A stretch of DNA of 26,609 nucleotides, taken from the NCBI GenBank assembly GCA_028290245.1, contig JAQGKG010000282.1:1-26609 (forward strand), written 5' to 3'. Shown here one piece after another: positions 24,447 to 26,609 of this stretch. The notes under the pieces were generated by a model. The model was given only the letters and a program-made list of their open reading frames with translations. It was not told the DNA's origin and ran no database searches. The DNA comes from Devosia sp. Its GTDB lineage: Bacteria; Pseudomonadota; Alphaproteobacteria; Rhizobiales; Devosiaceae. Within the stretch, counting starts at the first letter, position 1. Each line of letters opens with the position of its first letter. The translations under genes and the position numbers were made by a program.

Positions 24447-25649
24447 CTAGACGCGCTCGAGGCCGATGGCGATGCCCTGCCCGACCCCGATGCACATCGT
24501 CGCCAATGCCCGGTTCTTGCCGGTCAGCAAAAGTTCGAGCGCCGCCGTGCCGGTGATACGCGCGCCGCTCATACCAAGCGGATGGCCCAATGCAATTCCT
24601 CCACCATTAGGGTTCACGTGGTCAGCGTCCTCGGCAATGCCGAGTTCACGCAGAACGGCGATGCCCTGGCTGGCGAACGCCTCGTTGAGTTCGACGATGT
24701 CGAAGTCGGTGGGCGACAGGCCAAGACGGGCGCAAAGTTTACGTGTCGCAGGCGCTGGGCCCATGCCCATGATGCGGGGCGCAACTCCCGCTGTCGCCCC
24801 GCCCAGAATGCGCGCTATGGGCGTCAGGGCATGCCTTTTGGCGGCAGCCTCGCTGGCGATGATCAAAGCCGCCGCACCATCATTGACGCCCGAAGCATTG
24901 CCGGCGGTGACCCTGCCGCCTGGGAACAGCGGGCGCAGCTTGCCTAGGGTTTCCATGCTGGAGCCGGCACGGGGGTGCTCGTCCGTGGCCACAATGACGG
25001 CATCGCCCTTTTTCTGGGGAATGCTGACCGGGACGATTTCGCGATCCAGCCGTCCGTTGGCCTGCGCGACAACGGCCTTGTCATGGCTGCGGAGTGCAAA
25101 GGCGTCCTGAGCCTCGCGCGACACGCCAAATTCCTGGGCCACGTTTTCGCCAGTCTCGGGCATGGAATCGACGCCGTGGAGCGACTTCATAAGTGGATTG
25201 ACGAAACGCCAGCCAATGGTGGTGTCATAAATATCGGCCCGACGCGAAAACGCGGTCTCGGCCTTGGGCATGACGAAGGGGGCACGCGACATGGACTCGG
25301 TGCCGCCGGCAATAATCAGGTCGGCCTCGCCGGATTTGATGGCACGTGCGGCGGTGATGACCGCATCCATGCCGGAGCCGCACAGGCGGTTGATCGTTGT
25401 GCCGGTGACCGAAAGCGGCAGTCCCGCCAGCAGCAGGCTCATGCGGGCGACGTTACGGTTGTCTTCACCGGCCTGGTTGGCATTGCCGAAGATGACGTCG
25501 TCAACGGCCTCCCAATCTACGGCAGTGTTTGCGGCCATCAGCGCTCTGAGGGGTATGGCGCCAAGATCGTCAGGCCGCACCGAGGACAGGGCGCCGCCGA
25601 AGCGGCCGATCGGGGTGCGCAAATAGGCGCAGATGAAGGCTTCAGCCAT
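24447..25649 (-). CDS. pcaF: 3-oxoadipyl-CoA thiolase (acetyl-CoA acyltransferase)
   Basis: A 400-residue thiolase that cleaves 3-oxoadipyl-CoA with CoA to succinyl-CoA and acetyl-CoA, the last step of the beta-ketoadipate pathway. The catalytic residues are Cys90 in NRLCGSGMDAV (acyl carrier), His356 in GGGIALGHPLGMSGAR and Cys386 in MCIGVGQGIA. The N-terminus ICAYLRTPIGRFGGAL is typical of PcaF. The ATG at 25649 is used, since the family begins there and it follows the pcaJ stop by one base; a longer frame to 25730 would overlap pcaJ. PcaF rather than a general acetyl-CoA acetyltransferase is inferred from the pcaIJ and pcaB neighbours. Confidence 0.92.
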   Translation of the reverse strand: MAEAFICAYLRTPIGRFGGALSSVRPDDLGAIPLRALMAANTAVDWEAVDDVIFGNANQAGEDNRNVARMSLLLAGLPLSVTGTTINRLCGSGMDAVITAARAIKSGEADLIIAGGTESMSRAPFVMPKAETAFSRRADIYDTTIGWRFVNPLMKSLHGVDSMPETGENVAQEFGVSREAQDAFALRSHDKAVVAQANGRLDREIVPVSIPQKKGDAVIVATDEHPRAGSSMETLGKLRPLFPGGRVTAGNASGVNDGAAALIIASEAAAKRHALTPIARILGGATAGVAPRIMGMGPAPATRKLCARLGLSPTDFDIVELNEAFASQGIAVLRELGIAEDADHVNPNGGGIALGHPLGMSGARITGTAALELLLTGKNRALATMCIGVGQGIAIGLERV

Positions 25650-25650
25650 C

Positions 25651-26322
25651 TCAGAGCTCCGGGACGTGGAGGGAGGCAATATCGCCGTGCACGACGAGTT
25701 CGGCCCCGGTAAGTGCTTGCAGTTCGTCAAGGCTCATGCCGGGCAATTTCTCGCGCAGCACGAAGCGGGCGTTCTCGATGTCAATCACGGCGAGGCTGGT
25801 ATAGACGCGGGTAACGCATCCCACGCCCGTCAGCGGCAGGGAGCAGGCCTTCACCAATTTGGGCTTGCCGTCCCTCGTGACGTGATCGGTGATCACGGCG
25901 ACGCGCTTGGCGCCATGCACCAGGTCCATGGCGCCGCCGACCGCCGGAATGCCCCTGGGGCCCGTGCTCCAATTGGCCAGGTCGCCGGTTTCGGCCACCT
26001 CATAGGCCCCCAGGATCGTCACATCCAGATGGCCGCCGCGCACCATTGCGAAGCTGTCGGCATGGTGGAAAAACGCAGCGCCAGGATTAAGCGTCACGGC
26101 CTTTTTGCCGGCATTGATCAGGTCCCAGTCTTCCTCGCCTTCCGGGGGCGCCTCACCGAAATTGAGGATGCCATTCTCGGTGTGGAAGATGGCCTTCCTA
26201 CCCGGCGGCTGGAACTTGGCCACCATTTCAGGAAAGCCGATACCGAGATTGACGTAGGCGCCATCCTCGATGTCCTGGGCGGCGCGCCAGGCAATCTGGG
26301 CATTGCTCAGTTTATCGCTCAT
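25651..26322 (-). CDS. pcaJ: 3-oxoadipate CoA-transferase subunit B
   Basis: A 223-residue beta subunit of the succinyl-CoA:3-oxoadipate CoA-transferase, which activates beta-ketoadipate as its CoA thioester. The catalytic Glu49 lies in the ENG motif (HTENGILNFG), where it forms the glutamyl-CoA intermediate. VNLGIGFPEMV (24-34) and the Gly-rich GIPAVGGAMDLVHGAKRV are family features. The ATG at 26322 overlaps the pcaI stop (TGATG), which predicts translational coupling of the two subunits. Sequence alone cannot fully separate PcaJ from the ScoB/AtoA class of acetoacetate CoA-transferases; the context with pcaF and pcaB decides. Confidence 0.9.
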   Translation of the reverse strand: MSDKLSNAQIAWRAAQDIEDGAYVNLGIGFPEMVAKFQPPGRKAIFHTENGILNFGEAPPEGEEDWDLINAGKKAVTLNPGAAFFHHADSFAMVRGGHLDVTILGAYEVAETGDLANWSTGPRGIPAVGGAMDLVHGAKRVAVITDHVTRDGKPKLVKACSLPLTGVGCVTRVYTSLAVIDIENARFVLREKLPGMSLDELQALTGAELVVHGDIASLHVPEL

Positions 26323-26609
26323 CAATAGGCCACCCCGGCGCGCATCAGCGTTTCTTCCTGGGCTGCGTCGGCGATCTCGACCACGCGGTCGACAAAAAGG
26401 CCGGGCGTAATCACCTGTTCTGGATCGATCTTGCCGGGCTCGACAACCCTGGTCGCCTGAACCACGGTAATGGTGGCGGCCGAGGCCATCAGGGGCGAGA
26501 AATTGCGCCCCGCCTTGCGATAGGTCAGGTTGCCCTGCAGATCGGCCAGTTCGGCCTTGATGATGGCAACGTCGGCCTTGAGCCAGCGCTCCTGCACATA
26601 CATGCGGCC
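26322..26609 (-). CDS. pcaI: 3-oxoadipate CoA-transferase subunit A, C-terminal part
   Basis: The frame is open through the right edge of the window, so only about the last 95 residues are seen; the start lies outside. The visible part, with LKADVAIIKAELADLQGNLT, YRKAGRNFSPLMASAATITV and the closing ITPGLFVDRVVEI, matches the C-terminal third of CoA-transferase alpha subunits. It pairs with PcaJ to form the active enzyme, and its stop overlaps the pcaJ start. The operon promoter must lie beyond the window. Confidence 0.88.
   Translation of the reverse strand, partial: GRMYVQERWLKADVAIIKAELADLQGNLTYRKAGRNFSPLMASAATITVVQATRVVEPGKIDPEQVITPGLFVDRVVEIADAAQEETLMRAGVAY

Overview
The window looks like a chromosomal segment of a GC-rich alphaproteobacterium of the Hyphomicrobiales, possibly Devosia-like. 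The basis is the mix of a CUT1 sugar ABC operon with a UgpC/MalK-type ATPase, a HisKA_2-type histidine kinase, a pcaIJFB cluster, and the style of the proteins. This assignment is inference from composition and gene content, because no rRNA or tRNA gene is present. Nearly everything is on the minus strand; the only plus-strand genes are a partial membrane protein at the left edge and a PAP2 phosphatase.

Left part (1-5450): a partial C-terminal membrane protein, an ABC1/ADCK-family kinase-like protein, an SDR oxidoreductase, a decayed stretch holding the remnant of a ridA gene, a SAM-dependent methyltransferase, and a PAP2-family phosphatase with a good intrinsic terminator and a possible EcfG-type stress promoter. 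These are mostly single genes with substantial gaps.

Sensory block (5447-10569): read in the direction of transcription, a methyl-accepting chemotaxis protein with a C-terminal CheR-docking-like pentapeptide, a membrane histidine kinase with a CHASE3-like sensor, and an orphan sugar-type periplasmic binding protein without permease or ATPase. The binding protein may feed the kinase and/or the chemoreceptor rather than a transporter.

Sugar operon (10720-17876): lacI regulator, substrate-binding protein, two permeases, a cytoplasmic GH127 glycosidase and the ATPase, with short gaps or stop/start overlaps. Two CG-centred LacI-type operators, exactly 20 bp apart, lie just before lacI. The likely role is uptake and intracellular hydrolysis of a beta-L-arabinofuranoside or a related oligosaccharide.

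Flavin/efflux operon (18472-23149): a MarR/OhrR-like regulator that has Ser where OhrR proteins have their sensing Cys, an F420-reductase-like Rossmann protein, a DHA2-type MFS exporter, a flavin reductase broken by a one-base frameshift, and an NtaA-type flavin-dependent monooxygenase. Two related palindromes mark likely regulator sites.

Right end (23393-26609): pcaI (cut by the window edge), pcaJ, pcaF and pcaB, tightly packed, encode steps of the beta-ketoadipate pathway. No CRISPR array, insertion sequence, tRNA or rRNA was found.
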